The notes: a model not told the origin generated them from the letters alone. A stretch of 64,000 bases of DNA from Candidatus Poribacteria bacterium (GCA_016215705.1 JACRIR010000207.1:1-64000), one strand, 5' to 3'. Shown: positions 52,450 through 62,858, numbered from the stretch's first letter. A program made the numbers and translations.

Positions 52450-53074
52450 ATATGCGATGTTCATTGATCTGGACCTCTGTATCGGCTGTAATGCGTGTAC
52501 TATGGCGTGCAAGGCCGAGCACGGCACACAGCCCGGAGTCTTTTGGGCCTTTGTCCTCGAAAAGGAAGAGGGCAAACAGCCGGATGTCAAGAGACAGTTT
52601 ATCCCCGTTCTCTGCAATCACTGCGAGAAACCGCTGTGCGAAAAAGTCTGTCCCACACGTGCGACACACCGGGACGCAAAGGGCATCGTTCTGATTGACT
52701 ACGACAAGTGCGTCGGCTGTAAAGCCTGCATCTCAGCCTGCCCGTACAATATCCGCACATACGTAAAGCGGGAGGAGTTCTATTTCCCCAACACACCTAT
52801 CCCATACGGTGTAAATGAATTGCGAGGCATCGAGGGAGTCGTCCAAAAATGCAACTTGTGTGCGGACAGGCTGAAAAACGGCCAGGAGCCTGCTTGCGTC
52901 GAGGTTTGCCCTACAAGCTGTCGGACCTTCGGCGACCTCGAAAACCCGGAAAGCGACGTTGCGAAACTGAAGAAAACCGTGAAAAGCTTTCAATTGCTTC
53001 CCGAAATGGGAACCGAACCTTCAGTGTATTATATGAGGACCGACAGAAAGCGGGCATTCGTCAGGGCCAAATGA
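52442..53074 (+). CDS. DmsB/PsrB-like four-cluster iron-sulfur subunit
   Basis: 210 residues with four [4Fe-4S] motifs in the family order: CIGCNACTMAC, CNHCEKPLCEKVC, CVGCKACISAC and CNLCADRLKNGQEPACVEVC. It links the molybdopterin subunit to the NrfD-like anchor. The start overlaps the catalytic gene by eight bases, so subunits are translationally coupled. There is no signal sequence, in keeping with a cytoplasmic complex. Confidence 0.93.
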   Translation: MSKYAMFIDLDLCIGCNACTMACKAEHGTQPGVFWAFVLEKEEGKQPDVKRQFIPVLCNHCEKPLCEKVCPTRATHRDAKGIVLIDYDKCVGCKACISACPYNIRTYVKREEFYFPNTPIPYGVNELRGIEGVVQKCNLCADRLKNGQEPACVEVCPTSCRTFGDLENPESDVAKLKKTVKSFQLLPEMGTEPSVYYMRTDRKRAFVRAK

Positions 53075-53084
53075 GGGCGTAACC

Positions 53085-54335
53085 ATGGGGCAGACCATAG
53101 CCGAAAAAATCTTCTCCGAGAAACTCTCGCGGCCCGTCAGGGCGGGAGAATACGTTATTGCGCCCATCGATTGCGCAATGCTTCATGAAGGATTCGTCCG
53201 GAGCTGGATGCAACTCATGTCCGCAGGTGTGAGCACAGTCTGGGACCCTGACAAAATCGTCGTGCTGTTTGACCACTATGTCCCCGCGCCGACCGAACGA
53301 ATGGCCTCCGCGCATATGATGGTGCGCAACGTCATCCAGGCCACGGGAATAAAACATTACTATGGCGAACGAGAAGGCATCTGCCATCAGGTCATGATCG
53401 AAAAAGGCCATGCGCTCCCCGGCGCTCTCGTTGTCGGCACCGACTCGCACACATGCAGTTACGGAGCGTTGGGCGCAGCGGGCACAGGCATCGGGACGAC
53501 CGAAATGGCCTACGTGCTGGCGCGCGGCGAGCTGTGGTTCAGAGTCCCCGAGACAGTCAAGTTCGCGCTGCGTGGCAAGCTTCCCAAAATTGTCGCCTCA
53601 AAAGATATCCTCTTGCACATTGCCGGAAGATTCGGCGTGGAAATCGCTCAGTATAAATCCGCTGAATTTGTTGGCGAAGCCGCCGATGCCATGAGCATCG
53701 AAGGGCGGATTACAATGAGCAACATGGCAGTAGAGATCGGCGCCAAGTTCGGATTCTTCAATACAGACGACAAAACATTGGAGTATCTCAAGGGGCGTGC
53801 CGCTGTCCCCTCCAGGAAACTGGCCGCCGATGCCGATGCCGCATACGCGAGCGCCTACGATGTCGACGTGAGCGACCTCGAACCTCAGGTGGCATGCCCT
53901 CATTCGGTCGGCAACGTGAAGCCGGTCCGCGAAGCGCAAGGCACGCCGGTTAATCAGGCGCTCCTCGGCTCGTGCACAAACGGACGGCTTGAAGACCTGC
54001 GGGTTGCGGCCGAAATACTCAAAGGTCGCAGCGTCAACCGCTTCACGCGCCTTTATGTGTACCCCGCCTCACGTGAAGTCTATATCGATGCGATGAAATC
54101 CGGCGTAATACAGACGCTCTCGGAAGCCGGCGCAATAATCTGCAATCCATGCTGCGGCCCCTGTTTCGGAGGGCACGCAGGCTTGCTTGCGCCCGGTGAG
54201 AGATGCATCTCCTCGACAAACCGGAACTTCAAGGGACGCATGGGAAGCGCCGATGCCGAGGTCTATCTTGCCTCGCCCGCCACCGTCGCGGCATCCGCTC
54301 TCAGAGGCGCTATTACCGACCCGAGGGAGGTGTGA
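53085..54335 (+). CDS. Aconitase-family hydro-lyase large subunit (LeuC/DmdA-like)
   Basis: 416 residues, the size of archaeal-type isopropylmalate isomerase or homoaconitase large subunits. Cluster cysteines are in GSCTNGR and NPCCGPCFGGH, and the substrate-side motifs FDHYVPAP and VGTDSHTCSYGALGAAGTGIG are intact. These enzymes hydrate or dehydrate a branched dicarboxylate. Close neighbours (an isocitrate-lyase-family lyase downstream) fit 2,3-dimethylmalate dehydratase of nicotinate-type pathways better than leucine synthesis, as no leuA or leuB is present. ATG start, 10 bases after the previous stop. Confidence 0.85.
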   Translation: MGQTIAEKIFSEKLSRPVRAGEYVIAPIDCAMLHEGFVRSWMQLMSAGVSTVWDPDKIVVLFDHYVPAPTERMASAHMMVRNVIQATGIKHYYGEREGICHQVMIEKGHALPGALVVGTDSHTCSYGALGAAGTGIGTTEMAYVLARGELWFRVPETVKFALRGKLPKIVASKDILLHIAGRFGVEIAQYKSAEFVGEAADAMSIEGRITMSNMAVEIGAKFGFFNTDDKTLEYLKGRAAVPSRKLAADADAAYASAYDVDVSDLEPQVACPHSVGNVKPVREAQGTPVNQALLGSCTNGRLEDLRVAAEILKGRSVNRFTRLYVYPASREVYIDAMKSGVIQTLSEAGAIICNPCCGPCFGGHAGLLAPGERCISSTNRNFKGRMGSADAEVYLASPATVAASALRGAITDPREV

Positions 54336-54338
54336 TCG

Positions 54339-54830
<492 letters not shown>

Positions 54831-54877
54831 CGGATAGTGCAATATATCACAACTATTGTTCCTCTTTTGCCTCTTTT

Positions 54878-54910
54878 GACCATGAATCATGAACCCGGAA
54901 CCATGAACCC
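54878..54910. repeat. AACCATG-like heptamer cluster
   Basis: GACCATGAATCATGAACCCG and the adjoining GAACCATGAACCC precede TTTCAGGAGG, the ribosome site of the next gene. A CTCTTTTGCCTCTTTTG stretch comes before it. Confidence 0.7.
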
Positions 54911-54928
54911 TTTCAGGAGGTCAACCAA

Positions 54929-55786
54929 ATGAGCTCTGACAGCCGGTTTAAGGAAATGCTTTCAAGGGGCAAGCTCATAGTGGCGCCAGGCGCATATGAC
55001 GCACTCACCGCCAAATTGATAGAAGGCGCAGGATTTGAAGCCCTGTACATGACGGGATATGGGACAGCGGCCTCAAGATTCGGATTCCCGGATATTGGAC
55101 TTCTGACGATGACCGAAATGCTCATGAACGCGCGGGCGATAGCAGACGCGGTTCAGATACCCCTCATAGCCGACGCGGACACCGGCTACGGGAACCCGAT
55201 AAATATGATTCGGACAGTTAGAGAATATGAGAGAGCCGGCGCGGCCGCCATCCACGTCGAAGACCAGGTCTGGCCCAAACGGTGCGGCCATATGAGCGGC
55301 AAGCAGGTGATACCCAAGAACGAGATGGTTGCAAAGATAAGGGCCGCCGTCGACAGCAGAAAGTCGGATGGTTTCATTATTATCGCACGCTGCGACGCGC
55401 TGGCGGTCGAAGGATGGGATGCGGCCATCGAAAGGGGCCATTCATATGAAGAGGCCGGAGCGGACGTCATCTTCATCGAAGCGCCGGAGTCGGTCGAGCA
55501 AATGAGCCGGATACCGAAGCTATTCAAAAAGCCGTGCCTGATAAACATGGCGCCCCGCACGCCTTCACTCCCGGCCAAAACCCTCGAAGAGTTTGGATTC
55601 GCCATTGCCATCTACCCCGGCATCTGTCTTGCCACCACCATCCAGACAAACATGGATTGTCTCCGGAAATTCAAAGAGGAGGGGACGCCTCCCGATTTCG
55701 GGGGATTCCTCGCGGCCTTCATACAGTTCAACCAGTTTCTCGGCGTGCCCGAATACAACGCGCTTGAGGAAAAATACAAGTCATAA
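54929..55786 (+). CDS. Isocitrate lyase/PEP mutase-family lyase (dimethylmalate-lyase-like)
   Basis: 285 residues, TIM barrel of the ICL/PEPM superfamily. It has ADADTGYGNP with the metal-binding Asp, VEDQVWPKRCGHMSGK with the catalytic-Cys motif KRCGH, and FIEAPES. The Cys in KRCGH marks a C-C lyase (methylisocitrate, 2,3-dimethylmalate or oxaloacetate-type) and not a PEP mutase. Next to the LeuCD-like pair it best fits 2,3-dimethylmalate lyase, giving pyruvate and propionate; methylisocitrate lyase is an alternative, though no methylcitrate synthase is seen. CAGGAGG precedes the ATG. Confidence 0.85.
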   Translation: MSSDSRFKEMLSRGKLIVAPGAYDALTAKLIEGAGFEALYMTGYGTAASRFGFPDIGLLTMTEMLMNARAIADAVQIPLIADADTGYGNPINMIRTVREYERAGAAAIHVEDQVWPKRCGHMSGKQVIPKNEMVAKIRAAVDSRKSDGFIIIARCDALAVEGWDAAIERGHSYEEAGADVIFIEAPESVEQMSRIPKLFKKPCLINMAPRTPSLPAKTLEEFGFAIAIYPGICLATTIQTNMDCLRKFKEEGTPPDFGGFLAAFIQFNQFLGVPEYNALEEKYKS

Positions 55787-55811
55787 GCAATTTTGAATCT
55801 TTTCTTGTTTT

Positions 55812-55848
55812 CAACCGTAAACAGTGGACTGTAAACCGTAGACCCTAA
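55812..55848. repeat. AACCGTA-like heptamer cluster
   Basis: AACCGTAAACAGTGGACTGT and the adjoining AAACCGTAGACCCTAA closely resemble the cluster at 20471-20510, including the AGTGGACTGT variant units. ACAAGGAG follows. Confidence 0.8.
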
Positions 55849-55865
55849 CACAAGGAGATCGGAAA

Positions 55866-56279
55866 ATGGATGAGATGTTGAAAGAATTCGCAACCAACGT
55901 CATGGGAATGACCGAGGAAGACCTCGCCAAAATCTCGCCCGAGATGGGAGAAGGTCTCAAGAACGCAATGCTCAATATCGGACGCTACAGGATCGTCGCC
56001 GAAGTTATTAGCTCCCAGTACTGCTTCGCTGGTCTCCAGCCGGGACAGAAGTACATACTCCAGAATGGTCCACAGCTCAACACCGCAGAAAGCACTGCTC
56101 CGGTCTGTGTTGGCGCGCTCCCCCCGCTGGCCGAGCGAGCCAACTTGTTACTCGACCGTGTATACAACAACGTCAACGTGACCGCGCCCATGGCGGGATT
56201 CCGCTGCCATGATCCAGGCATCAACCTCGGCGGGCTGGGACACGTCCAGTTCAAGGTTACAGTCGAGGAAATCGCGTAA
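55866..56279 (+). CDS. TIGR04076-like small protein
   Basis: 137 residues. The C-terminal 90 residues (RYRIVAEVIS, then CFAGLQPGQKYIL, APVCVGALPPLAERAN and the FRCHDPGINLGGLGHVQFKV end) match the TIGR04076 family of small cysteine-containing proteins of unknown function, which often lie next to flavin oxidoreductases and reductive-pathway genes. The N-terminal 35 residues form a helical extension (MTEEDLAKISPEMGEG). AAGGAG precedes the ATG. The role is not known. Confidence 0.75.
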   Translation: MDEMLKEFATNVMGMTEEDLAKISPEMGEGLKNAMLNIGRYRIVAEVISSQYCFAGLQPGQKYILQNGPQLNTAESTAPVCVGALPPLAERANLLLDRVYNNVNVTAPMAGFRCHDPGINLGGLGHVQFKVTVEEIA

Positions 56280-56355
56280 TCCTAGGGGAACAAAGACCTG
56301 CTCCACAAATCTGACGCAATGATGGGAGTGGGATTCATTCGAGGGGGGAGCCTCC

Positions 56356-57447
56356 ATGCCTTACAAATCGGTCATGATGCCAATAACAATCCGGAACTTC
56401 ACGTTTCCCAACAGATTAGTGATGGCGCCGATGCACGTCAACCTGGCCGACGCGCATGGTCGGGTGACCGACGCGCTTATCGAATTCTACAAGCCAGTGG
56501 CGGAAAACGGCATGGGCACGATCATCGTTGGCGCAACCTCGCCTGCCCCCGGCGGCGGGTTTGGGCCCAAAGGCCTCAACGCATTCGATGATGAACATGT
56601 CCACGGGTTTTCAAGGCTGTTTCGAATGATTGCTGATCGAGGCGCAGTGCCGGGCGTGCAAATCAGTCATGTGGGTCGCCAAAACATAGTCCCGGGCGTG
56701 ACGATGGTGGCGCCTTCCGCCATCCCGGCCCCGTTTTTCGAAGGCAAAGTCCGCGAACTCACACACGATGAAGTTCTGGAGATGGAGGACAGATTTGCCA
56801 TATCCGCTTCGATGTTATGGAGTGCAGGCGCACGTTTGATCGAGATTCATTGCGCGCACGGCTTTCTGCTCAATCAGTTCATTTCGCCGGCCAGCAATCG
56901 ACGAAAAGACGAATACGGGGGCGACCTCGGAAATCGTCTGCGGATTGTGTTGAACATCCTCAGAAAGATCAGAGAACGCGTGGATCAACGCCTCATCATC
57001 TCGTGCAGAATCAGCAGCGAGGAGTTGGTAGAGGATGGAACCACCCTCGAGCAAAGCTGCGAGATTGCCTCGACACTGCTCTGGAATGGCGCAGATATCA
57101 TCCATGTGTCGGGAGGAGTGGGCTACGCGAGCGGGTTGATGTTGAAGGCCATCTCCGACGGCATATGGCTCAAGAACGCCGGAATCATCAAGAAACACGT
57201 AAGAGGCCCGGTAATTGCCGTCGGCTGTGTCAACTCCCTGACGCGAGCCGAAGAGATTCTGGACGCCGGAGCAGCCGACTTCGTGGCGATGGCTCGCGCG
57301 CTTCTTGCCGATCCTGAACTTGTTTCAAAGTCTCTGGCCGGTCGCGAGGACGAAGTCAACACTTGTATTGACTGCAACGCCTGTTACGCGATTATTTCAC
57401 CTGAATTTCCACCTGTATGCTGCACGCAGAAACCGGTTCTCTCTTAG
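56356..57447 (+). CDS. NADH:flavin oxidoreductase, old yellow enzyme barrel only
   Basis: 363 residues, the FMN TIM barrel of the same family as the genes at 39891 and 42779 but without the FAD/NAD domain. Seen are FTFPNRLVMAPMHVN, IQISHVGRQN, IEIHCAHGFLLNQFISPASN and the phosphate-binding VAMARALLADPEL. At the C-terminus CIDCNACYAIIS and PVCCTQKP keep four or more cysteines of the iron-sulfur site of larger family members, so it may need a separate electron-donating subunit. ATG follows GGGGGGAG. It ends the operon-like series from 53085. Confidence 0.85.
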   Translation: MPYKSVMMPITIRNFTFPNRLVMAPMHVNLADAHGRVTDALIEFYKPVAENGMGTIIVGATSPAPGGGFGPKGLNAFDDEHVHGFSRLFRMIADRGAVPGVQISHVGRQNIVPGVTMVAPSAIPAPFFEGKVRELTHDEVLEMEDRFAISASMLWSAGARLIEIHCAHGFLLNQFISPASNRRKDEYGGDLGNRLRIVLNILRKIRERVDQRLIISCRISSEELVEDGTTLEQSCEIASTLLWNGADIIHVSGGVGYASGLMLKAISDGIWLKNAGIIKKHVRGPVIAVGCVNSLTRAEEILDAGAADFVAMARALLADPELVSKSLAGREDEVNTCIDCNACYAIISPEFPPVCCTQKPVLS

Positions 57448-57894
57448 GGGCACGCCGATCCCATCTACCGTGGGTTACGTATGAAAAAACGGGATTTTCG
57501 ATGGCGAAAGATGGATTTCCGCAAAACCAGCCCATAAATTAAGGAATTCTTGCAAGAAAACACTTGACAAATGATAGACTGCATGTTATAATCTCGCTAT
57601 AAAACATAAGATTGTTGTGATATAACATAGCGTTACGATAATACTGCAAAAGAGGATATCATGCCGTCAAAATCCTCCGTAACTCGGCCAGAAACAGTAT
57701 GAACAAACAAACGATTGCGCCCTGACACGCCTGCCAAGAAGGGCCTGCCATCCAAACACTTCATTGAAAGGGGGGATGATTGGAACACTCCAGGGGTTTC
57801 ACCACGTCCGCCTGCAACAAGGGGTGGATGTAGTCCAGTGCAGGGGGGAAGTGAGTCGCTGCATCGGTTCTACAAGCGAAAGGAGCAGATTAGG
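57448..57894. other. Gap with regulated promoter and long leader
   Basis: Promoter-operator E is at 57574-57628. After it, about 280 bases of leader precede the pseudopilin start. The leader contains two very short open frames (13 and 8 codons) and GC-rich stretches but no riboswitch class I recognise. No gene is called. Confidence 0.5.
57574..57628 (+). promoter_or_regulatory. Promoter and shared operator E
   Basis: TTGACA (57574-57579), 17 bases, TATAAT (57597-57602). The operator-like ATAAG-ATT-GTTGT (57616-57628) lies 13 bases after the -10 box, as at site A; the upstream TATAAAACATA is shared with site B. It is the weakest match to the dyad. Confidence 0.5.
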
Positions 57895-58791
57895 ATGAGT
57901 AAAGTGTTTCGTGGTAAAAAGGGATTCACTCTTGTCGAGTTGCTGGTGGTCATAGCTATTATCGGTATCTTAGCTGCGATCCTGCTGCCGGCGCTTGCAA
58001 AGGCAAGAGAATCGGCCCGCCGTTCTGCTTGCGTGAACAACCTCAAGCAGATCGGTCTGGTGCTGGGCCTGTACGCGACCGAGAACAAAGAAATATTCCC
58101 GCCGCTTGCGAATATCTCCGAGAGGTTCCTTTGGGACGCCAATTGCCTGTATCCGGAATATCTGACGGATGCAGCCATTCTGGCGTGTCCTTCTGACCCT
58201 GAAACGAATCCCAAAACGAACTTCCGCCTGACCGTGAACACGAGCTTGAGCGACAACTCGTGGGGCGCTACAACGGCGGCCTTCAGCAAAGGCACTGTCC
58301 ATCCCGACTGTATCGGGACGCTGAGCTACGCGTATGCCGGTTATATGATCATGCAAAACAGCGAACTGGCGGGTGGTCTCACCTGCTACAAGTTAATCGA
58401 TGCGGCGTTGGCGATCAGCCTTGCGAACACTGACGGCTGGCGCGACCGCAACTTGAACCTGGCGTCCTTCGGGTTCACCGGCTCGGGCAATGCAAGAAGC
58501 AGCACCGTCAACAGACTGTCCACGAGCGTTGACAGGTTCCTCGTCACCGACATCAACACGATCCTCACCGGCTCAGAGTCCGGCTCGAGCGTGATACCGA
58601 TCATGTGGGACCAGATTTCAACAATGATCAGCGAGTTCAGCCATGTTCCGGCTGGTCAGAACGTGTTGTTCATGGACGGGCACGTCGAATTCTATCGTTA
58701 TGACAGAGCCTCGACGAAGTTCCCGGTATCTCCTCTCATGGCTGCTATTAACGGCGGCCTTGGTGACAAGACGTACGCATATTGTCCATAA
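57895..58791 (+). CDS. Type II pseudopilin-like protein with H-X9-DG motif
   Basis: 298 residues. The prepilin signal [20 protein letters not shown] with cleavage after Gly is perfect and is followed by the long N-terminal helix ([21 protein letters not shown]). The C-terminal [14 protein letters not shown] is the H-X9-DG-type motif of the large-exoprotein pseudopilins abundant in PVC and related phyla. The product is exported and may form short pilus-like assemblies or surface structures. ATG 57895 follows AAAGGAG; an upstream in-frame extension of 60 codons lacks family support. It ends at a strong terminator. Confidence 0.9.
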   Translation: MSKVFRGKKGFTLVELLVVIAIIGILAAILLPALAKARESARRSACVNNLKQIGLVLGLYATENKEIFPPLANISERFLWDANCLYPEYLTDAAILACPSDPETNPKTNFRLTVNTSLSDNSWGATTAAFSKGTVHPDCIGTLSYAYAGYMIMQNSELAGGLTCYKLIDAALAISLANTDGWRDRNLNLASFGFTGSGNARSSTVNRLSTSVDRFLVTDINTILTGSESGSSVIPIMWDQISTMISEFSHVPAGQNVLFMDGHVEFYRYDRASTKFPVSPLMAAINGGLGDKTYAYCP

Positions 58792-58838
58792 TCATACAGT
58801 GATTTGACCCAACCCCCCATGCACCATAGTAACACCAG

Positions 58839-58870
58839 AGAAGGGGAAGACCAGGAGGTCTTCCCCTTCT
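58839..58870. terminator. Strong bidirectional terminator
   Basis: AGAAGGGGAAGACC (58839-58852) pairs perfectly with GGTCTTCCCCTTCT (58857-58870) around an AGGA loop. It lies between the convergent pseudopilin and response-regulator genes. The A-rich left and T-containing right borders are short. Confidence 0.8.
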
Positions 58871-58950
58871 TCTGTGTTTGGAGTACGGTCGAGAATGGCT
58901 CTTCCGGAGGCTGTCCCGTAGCTCTGTCAGAGCGAATTTATTCGCACGCG

Positions 58951-60321
58951 CTATTTCAGCCCGAACTTCTGGAGTCGGTAGCGGAGAGTGTCGCGTGAGA
59001 TGCCGAGAAGCTCGGCAGCGCGGGTCTGGTTGCCGCCGGCCATGCTCATAGCCTTGCGAATGAGTTCTCTCTCGACTTCCTCGAGAGAAAGCCCTGTTGT
59101 GGGAAACTCGTCGACAAGCTTGATCATCTGGCTTCCCTCGACAAACTGGGTTATCTCAGGTGGAAGACCTTGAACCTCAATGCGGTCGCCGGTCTCGAGA
59201 ATGAGCACTCTCTCGACAATGTTCCTTAGCTCGCGCACGTTCCCCGGCCAAGGGTATCGCTTGAGCAACTCGAGCGCCTCGGGCGAGATGCCGGTCACGG
59301 ATTTCTTGAACTCGGCGTTGAATCTGTCGATGAAGAATTGAACCAGCTTGGGAATGTCCTCCGGATGTTCACGCAACGGCGGAAGATATATGGGGATTAC
59401 CTGAAGCCGGTAGAAGAGATCATTGCGGAACCTGCCGGTCGCAACCTCGGTTTTCAAATCCTTATTTGTTGCGGCTATAATGCGGACGTCGACCGAAATC
59501 TCGACCGTGCCGCCGACTCTGCGGAATCGCTTGCTCTCGATGGCTTTCAGCAGCTTACCCTGGAGCGTGAGCGGCATGTCGCCTATCTCATCGAGATAAA
59601 TAGTGCCGCCTTCGGCAAGCTCGAACAGTCCCTTTTTCGTGGCGCTCGCGCCGGTAAAGGCGCCTTTCTCATGGCCGAAAAGCTCGCTCTCGAGCAAATG
59701 CTCGGGAAACGCGGAACAATTGATGTCGAGAAATACGGCCTCCGAGCGGTCGCTCAAGGAATGAATCGTCCGCGCAATGAGGTCCTTGCCCGTTCCGCTT
59801 TCTCCCTGAAGCAAGACGGTCGAGAACTTGCTTGCAGCAACTTTACTGACCGTCGAGAAGACGTCTTGCATCGATGCGGCATCGCCAATCAAATTCTCGA
59901 ACGCATAGCGTCCTTTCAACTCATCTTTCAAACTGGTGAGCTCGCGCTTCATCTTCGCAGTTTCAAGCGCCATCTCGATCCGGAGTTTGACGTCTTCGAT
60001 CTCGAAAGGCTTGCAAATGTAATCGACTGCGCCCTCCTTGACCGCCCGCACCGCTGTCTTTACGTCGCCCATCCCGGTCACAATGATGAAAAGCGGGCTT
60101 AAGCCTTTTTTCCTGGCTACTTCCATCACCTTGAAGCCGTCGATCCCGGGCATTTTCAAATCGAGCAAAACGGCGTCGGGCTCATGCTGCTCCATCATCG
60201 CGAGGGCCTCCTCGCCGGACGCCGCCTGCGCCGTTTCATAGCCTGCCTGCCGAAGGTCTTTCTCGAGTGACCAACGTATCAGATGTTCGTCGTCTACGAC
60301 CAGTATCCTGAACTTTCCCAT
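58951..60321 (-). CDS. NtrC-type sigma-54-dependent response regulator
   Basis: 456 residues. The receiver domain carries the phospho-acceptor D54 (VLLDLKMPG) and acidic pair DD at 10-11. The AAA+ domain has Walker A GESGTGKD, the sigma-54-contacting GAFTGA loop and Walker B ([10 protein letters not shown]). The C-terminal Fis-type helix-turn-helix is [20 protein letters not shown]. It activates sigma-54 promoters when phosphorylated, most likely by the kinase encoded upstream in the same direction (60919-62826). I found no clear -24/-12 promoter in the window, so the targets may be elsewhere. Confidence 0.95.
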   Translation of the reverse strand: MGKFRILVVDDEHLIRWSLEKDLRQAGYETAQAASGEEALAMMEQHEPDAVLLDLKMPGIDGFKVMEVARKKGLSPLFIIVTGMGDVKTAVRAVKEGAVDYICKPFEIEDVKLRIEMALETAKMKRELTSLKDELKGRYAFENLIGDAASMQDVFSTVSKVAASKFSTVLLQGESGTGKDLIARTIHSLSDRSEAVFLDINCSAFPEHLLESELFGHEKGAFTGASATKKGLFELAEGGTIYLDEIGDMPLTLQGKLLKAIESKRFRRVGGTVEISVDVRIIAATNKDLKTEVATGRFRNDLFYRLQVIPIYLPPLREHPEDIPKLVQFFIDRFNAEFKKSVTGISPEALELLKRYPWPGNVRELRNIVERVLILETGDRIEVQGLPPEITQFVEGSQMIKLVDEFPTTGLSLEEVERELIRKAMSMAGGNQTRAAELLGISRDTLRYRLQKFGLK

Positions 60322-60476
60322 GTGCCTCGCTCAGTCAAAACTTAAGGCCTACCCACTTGACCCTTCTCAGTCTGTCTGTGACTCACTCCCCAAAATCTAT
60401 ACTACTTATTGGGAGTAATGGAGTCAAGTGCATAGGCCCATATCCGTGGGTCAGAGAACTGTAACGCGGCTTATCT

Positions 60477-60881
60477 CTATGTCAAATCCTCCTCGAGGCA
60501 TTTGATTGTGTCAAGCAACATCAGCAGGTTCCGGCTGTCTTCCTCTCCCAGTTCCGCAAACTCCGACCCCACAATATAGAATCCGCTAGTGGCAGAGGGC
60601 TGCGTATGCATGACTCTTATTGTTGCAATCACTTCCGGTCCGACAATAGGCCGCATCTCAAAACGCAGGCGCGAGCCCTCCGACGGCTCGAAATTCGTCT
60701 CGAGGCAAATCCCCTGTGGGCACACGTTCAACAGGACCGCCCCATGTCTCTTATTGTTGTCTGATTGGATCAGGGGTGAATCAGGCCTCAAAGTGCAAGA
60801 ACAAACGAACCTGACGCAATCGAATCTGGCGCCCTTACGGAGTTCCTCTTTCGGTTGTTCATACATATCAATACTTCTCAT
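60477..60881 (-). CDS. PilZ-domain protein
   Basis: 134 residues. The c-di-GMP-binding pattern is visible as RKGAR (RxxxR) and NVCPQG, where the usual (D/N)xSxxG has Cys in place of Ser, so binding is probable but not assured. The rest forms the PilZ beta barrel (GSRLRFEMRP, ATIRVMHTQ). It sits between the kinase and regulator genes of a two-component system, on the same strand, suggesting a link of the second messenger to this signalling unit. The start could be the Met at codon 6. Confidence 0.8.
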   Translation of the reverse strand: MRSIDMYEQPKEELRKGARFDCVRFVCSCTLRPDSPLIQSDNNKRHGAVLLNVCPQGICLETNFEPSEGSRLRFEMRPIVGPEVIATIRVMHTQPSATSGFYIVGSEFAELGEEDSRNLLMLLDTIKCLEEDLT

Positions 60882-60918
60882 CCCGGCTTGCGTTCAAAGA
60901 TTTCCAATGACGCCGTCC

Positions 60919-62826
60919 TCAATTCCTCTCGGGGGCCGCAGAGCTTGAAGCGGGCACTCCCTCCGCCATTTCCTCGCTGGCTACGGGCAGAATCACGGTG
61001 AAAGTGCTTCCTTCGTCCACCTTGCTGTCGACCAGTATCTCCCCGCCGTGGTCGCGGATGATTCCGTAACTTATCGAGAGTCCGAGTCCGGTTCCTTCTC
61101 CGGGCTCGCGGGTCGTGAAAAACGGATCAAATATCTTGTCCATTATTTCCGGCTTGATCCCCTCGCCGGTATCTTTTACGGAGGCGCGCACCAGACGGTC
61201 TTCCTTGTCTGCGCTTGTTCCGACAATCAGCTTGCCGCCTCTCGACATCGCCTTGCGCGCATTCACGATTATGTTGAGAAAAACCTGCTGTAGCTCGTTC
61301 GAGTCGCCCTTGACCGGTGGCAGATCCTCGGCAAAATGAGTCTCCACCTCGACGTTGCCCTTTTTGAGATTGCTTTGCATGAACCCGAGGGTATCTCTAA
61401 CAATGCTATTGAGATCGAGCAACGCAAAATTCTTCTCGGAGACGCGGGCGAACGTCAGCAGGCTCCCTATGATGGATTTGCATCTCCGTATTTCGCGTTC
61501 CACGTACACGAGATTCTTCTCAAAACTTTCTGCCTCCTCATCGCTGAGGTGCTTCAGGCCGCGCGCGCGCACAGCGTCCGCCAATACCTGTAGGAAGGCA
61601 TATATGCCGGCGAGCGGATTATTCAGCTCGTGGGCAAGGCCCGCAGCCAGTTCACCGATAGCGGCGAGCTTGGTGGACTGAATCAGTTTCGCCTGCGCGT
61701 CCGCCAATTGCCTTCCCCTCTCCGCCACACGCTCCTCGAGGGTCTGATTCCATCGCTCGAGCTCTTCCCTGTATTTCTTCAAGTCGGCAACCATCTTGTT
61801 AAAGGACTCGCTGAGTTCGCCCACCTCGTCACCGGTCCGGACCGGGACATACTGGTCAAGGTCGCCTTCCGCCACGGCTGCGCTTGCCCGCGAAAGTTCC
61901 CGAATTGGGCCCACTGTTCTCGACACGGTCAGAATGAAGATCGGCACAATGACTAAAAGCGTCAAGCCGACAACTATGACGGTTGTAGTAATAATGTTCC
62001 GCTTGGCCCGTGACAAGTCATCGACTGACTCGAAGATGGCAACCAGAGCTTCCTTTCTGAAATTGACGATCAAAGGAGAAAGTATCATCCTCACGGAATG
62101 ATCCCCGCAATCGAATTCCGCAAAATAAGGCACATCTTCATTCAGTATATGGCCCAGGAGTTTTGGAGTGAAAATCTTCCTGATCTCCTCATCGCATGCA
62201 TCCGGGCCGGAGCTTGATTCGACGAGCTCTCCCCGGTAATACACCTGAACCCTGTAAGCCCCCGTCTTCTGACGCAAATCCTGCAAAAACTCCTTGTCAA
62301 TCGGCCTCGACACGGTTATTACCGAGCGGCTGCCCGCGCGCCCCTCTATCGGGGCCACGGCGGCAAACTCAAGAGTTTTCTTTCCGTCCTCCAGGCGGGC
62401 GACAAGGTCGGTCGCCCTAATACCAAGCAGGCCAAGACGGTTCAGGCCGGGGTTGACCGAGGCAAGGTCGCTCCCGCCGCCTATGTTGGACAGAATCTTG
62501 TTTTCTCTTAGGAACTCCAGCAGGTAGATGATAACGAGACGGCTGTCTCTCGCTTCGGAAATGTGTCCGGCGAGACGCTCCGTATCGGCCATGAATTGCG
62601 CATAGAACGCAAGGCTTTTCTCTATGTCCACAACGATTTCCTGCGTCAGACGGATGTCGCTTTTCAGCTTATCATTGACCCTTGCCTCAACGTTGGCCGA
62701 AACCAGGTCGATCATGGTATAGATGATGAGCGCCCCTATCAGCACCATCACGGCGACAAACGGCAAGAAAATCTTGTTCAGCACCGTGTTGCTGCTTGAA
62801 AAGAATTTTTTTGTGGAATCTCTCAT
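60919..62826 (-). CDS. Membrane sensor histidine kinase (dCache-like sensor, HAMP, HisKA)
   Basis: 635 residues. A first membrane helix (IFLPFVAVMVLIGALIIYTM) is followed by a large extracytoplasmic sensor region of about 240 residues and a second helix (TTTVIVVGLTLLVIVPIFIL). HAMP, a coiled coil, the H-box GELAAGLAHELNNPLAG and the HATPase boxes (NIIVNARKAM, DTGEGI, GTGLGLSISYGI) follow. It phosphorylates the NtrC-type regulator downstream, by context. I place the start at 62826; an in-frame upstream extension of 17 codons is encoded by the palindromic repeat and is rejected. A PhnD-like binding protein gene lies directly upstream. Confidence 0.93.
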   Translation of the reverse strand: MRDSTKKFFSSSNTVLNKIFLPFVAVMVLIGALIIYTMIDLVSANVEARVNDKLKSDIRLTQEIVVDIEKSLAFYAQFMADTERLAGHISEARDSRLVIIYLLEFLRENKILSNIGGGSDLASVNPGLNRLGLLGIRATDLVARLEDGKKTLEFAAVAPIEGRAGSRSVITVSRPIDKEFLQDLRQKTGAYRVQVYYRGELVESSSGPDACDEEIRKIFTPKLLGHILNEDVPYFAEFDCGDHSVRMILSPLIVNFRKEALVAIFESVDDLSRAKRNIITTTVIVVGLTLLVIVPIFILTVSRTVGPIRELSRASAAVAEGDLDQYVPVRTGDEVGELSESFNKMVADLKKYREELERWNQTLEERVAERGRQLADAQAKLIQSTKLAAIGELAAGLAHELNNPLAGIYAFLQVLADAVRARGLKHLSDEEAESFEKNLVYVEREIRRCKSIIGSLLTFARVSEKNFALLDLNSIVRDTLGFMQSNLKKGNVEVETHFAEDLPPVKGDSNELQQVFLNIIVNARKAMSRGGKLIVGTSADKEDRLVRASVKDTGEGIKPEIMDKIFDPFFTTREPGEGTGLGLSISYGIIRDHGGEILVDSKVDEGSTFTVILPVASEEMAEGVPASSSAAPERN

Positions 62827-62858
62827 GCCGCCACTAGTCCTGCGAAATCGGAAACCCG

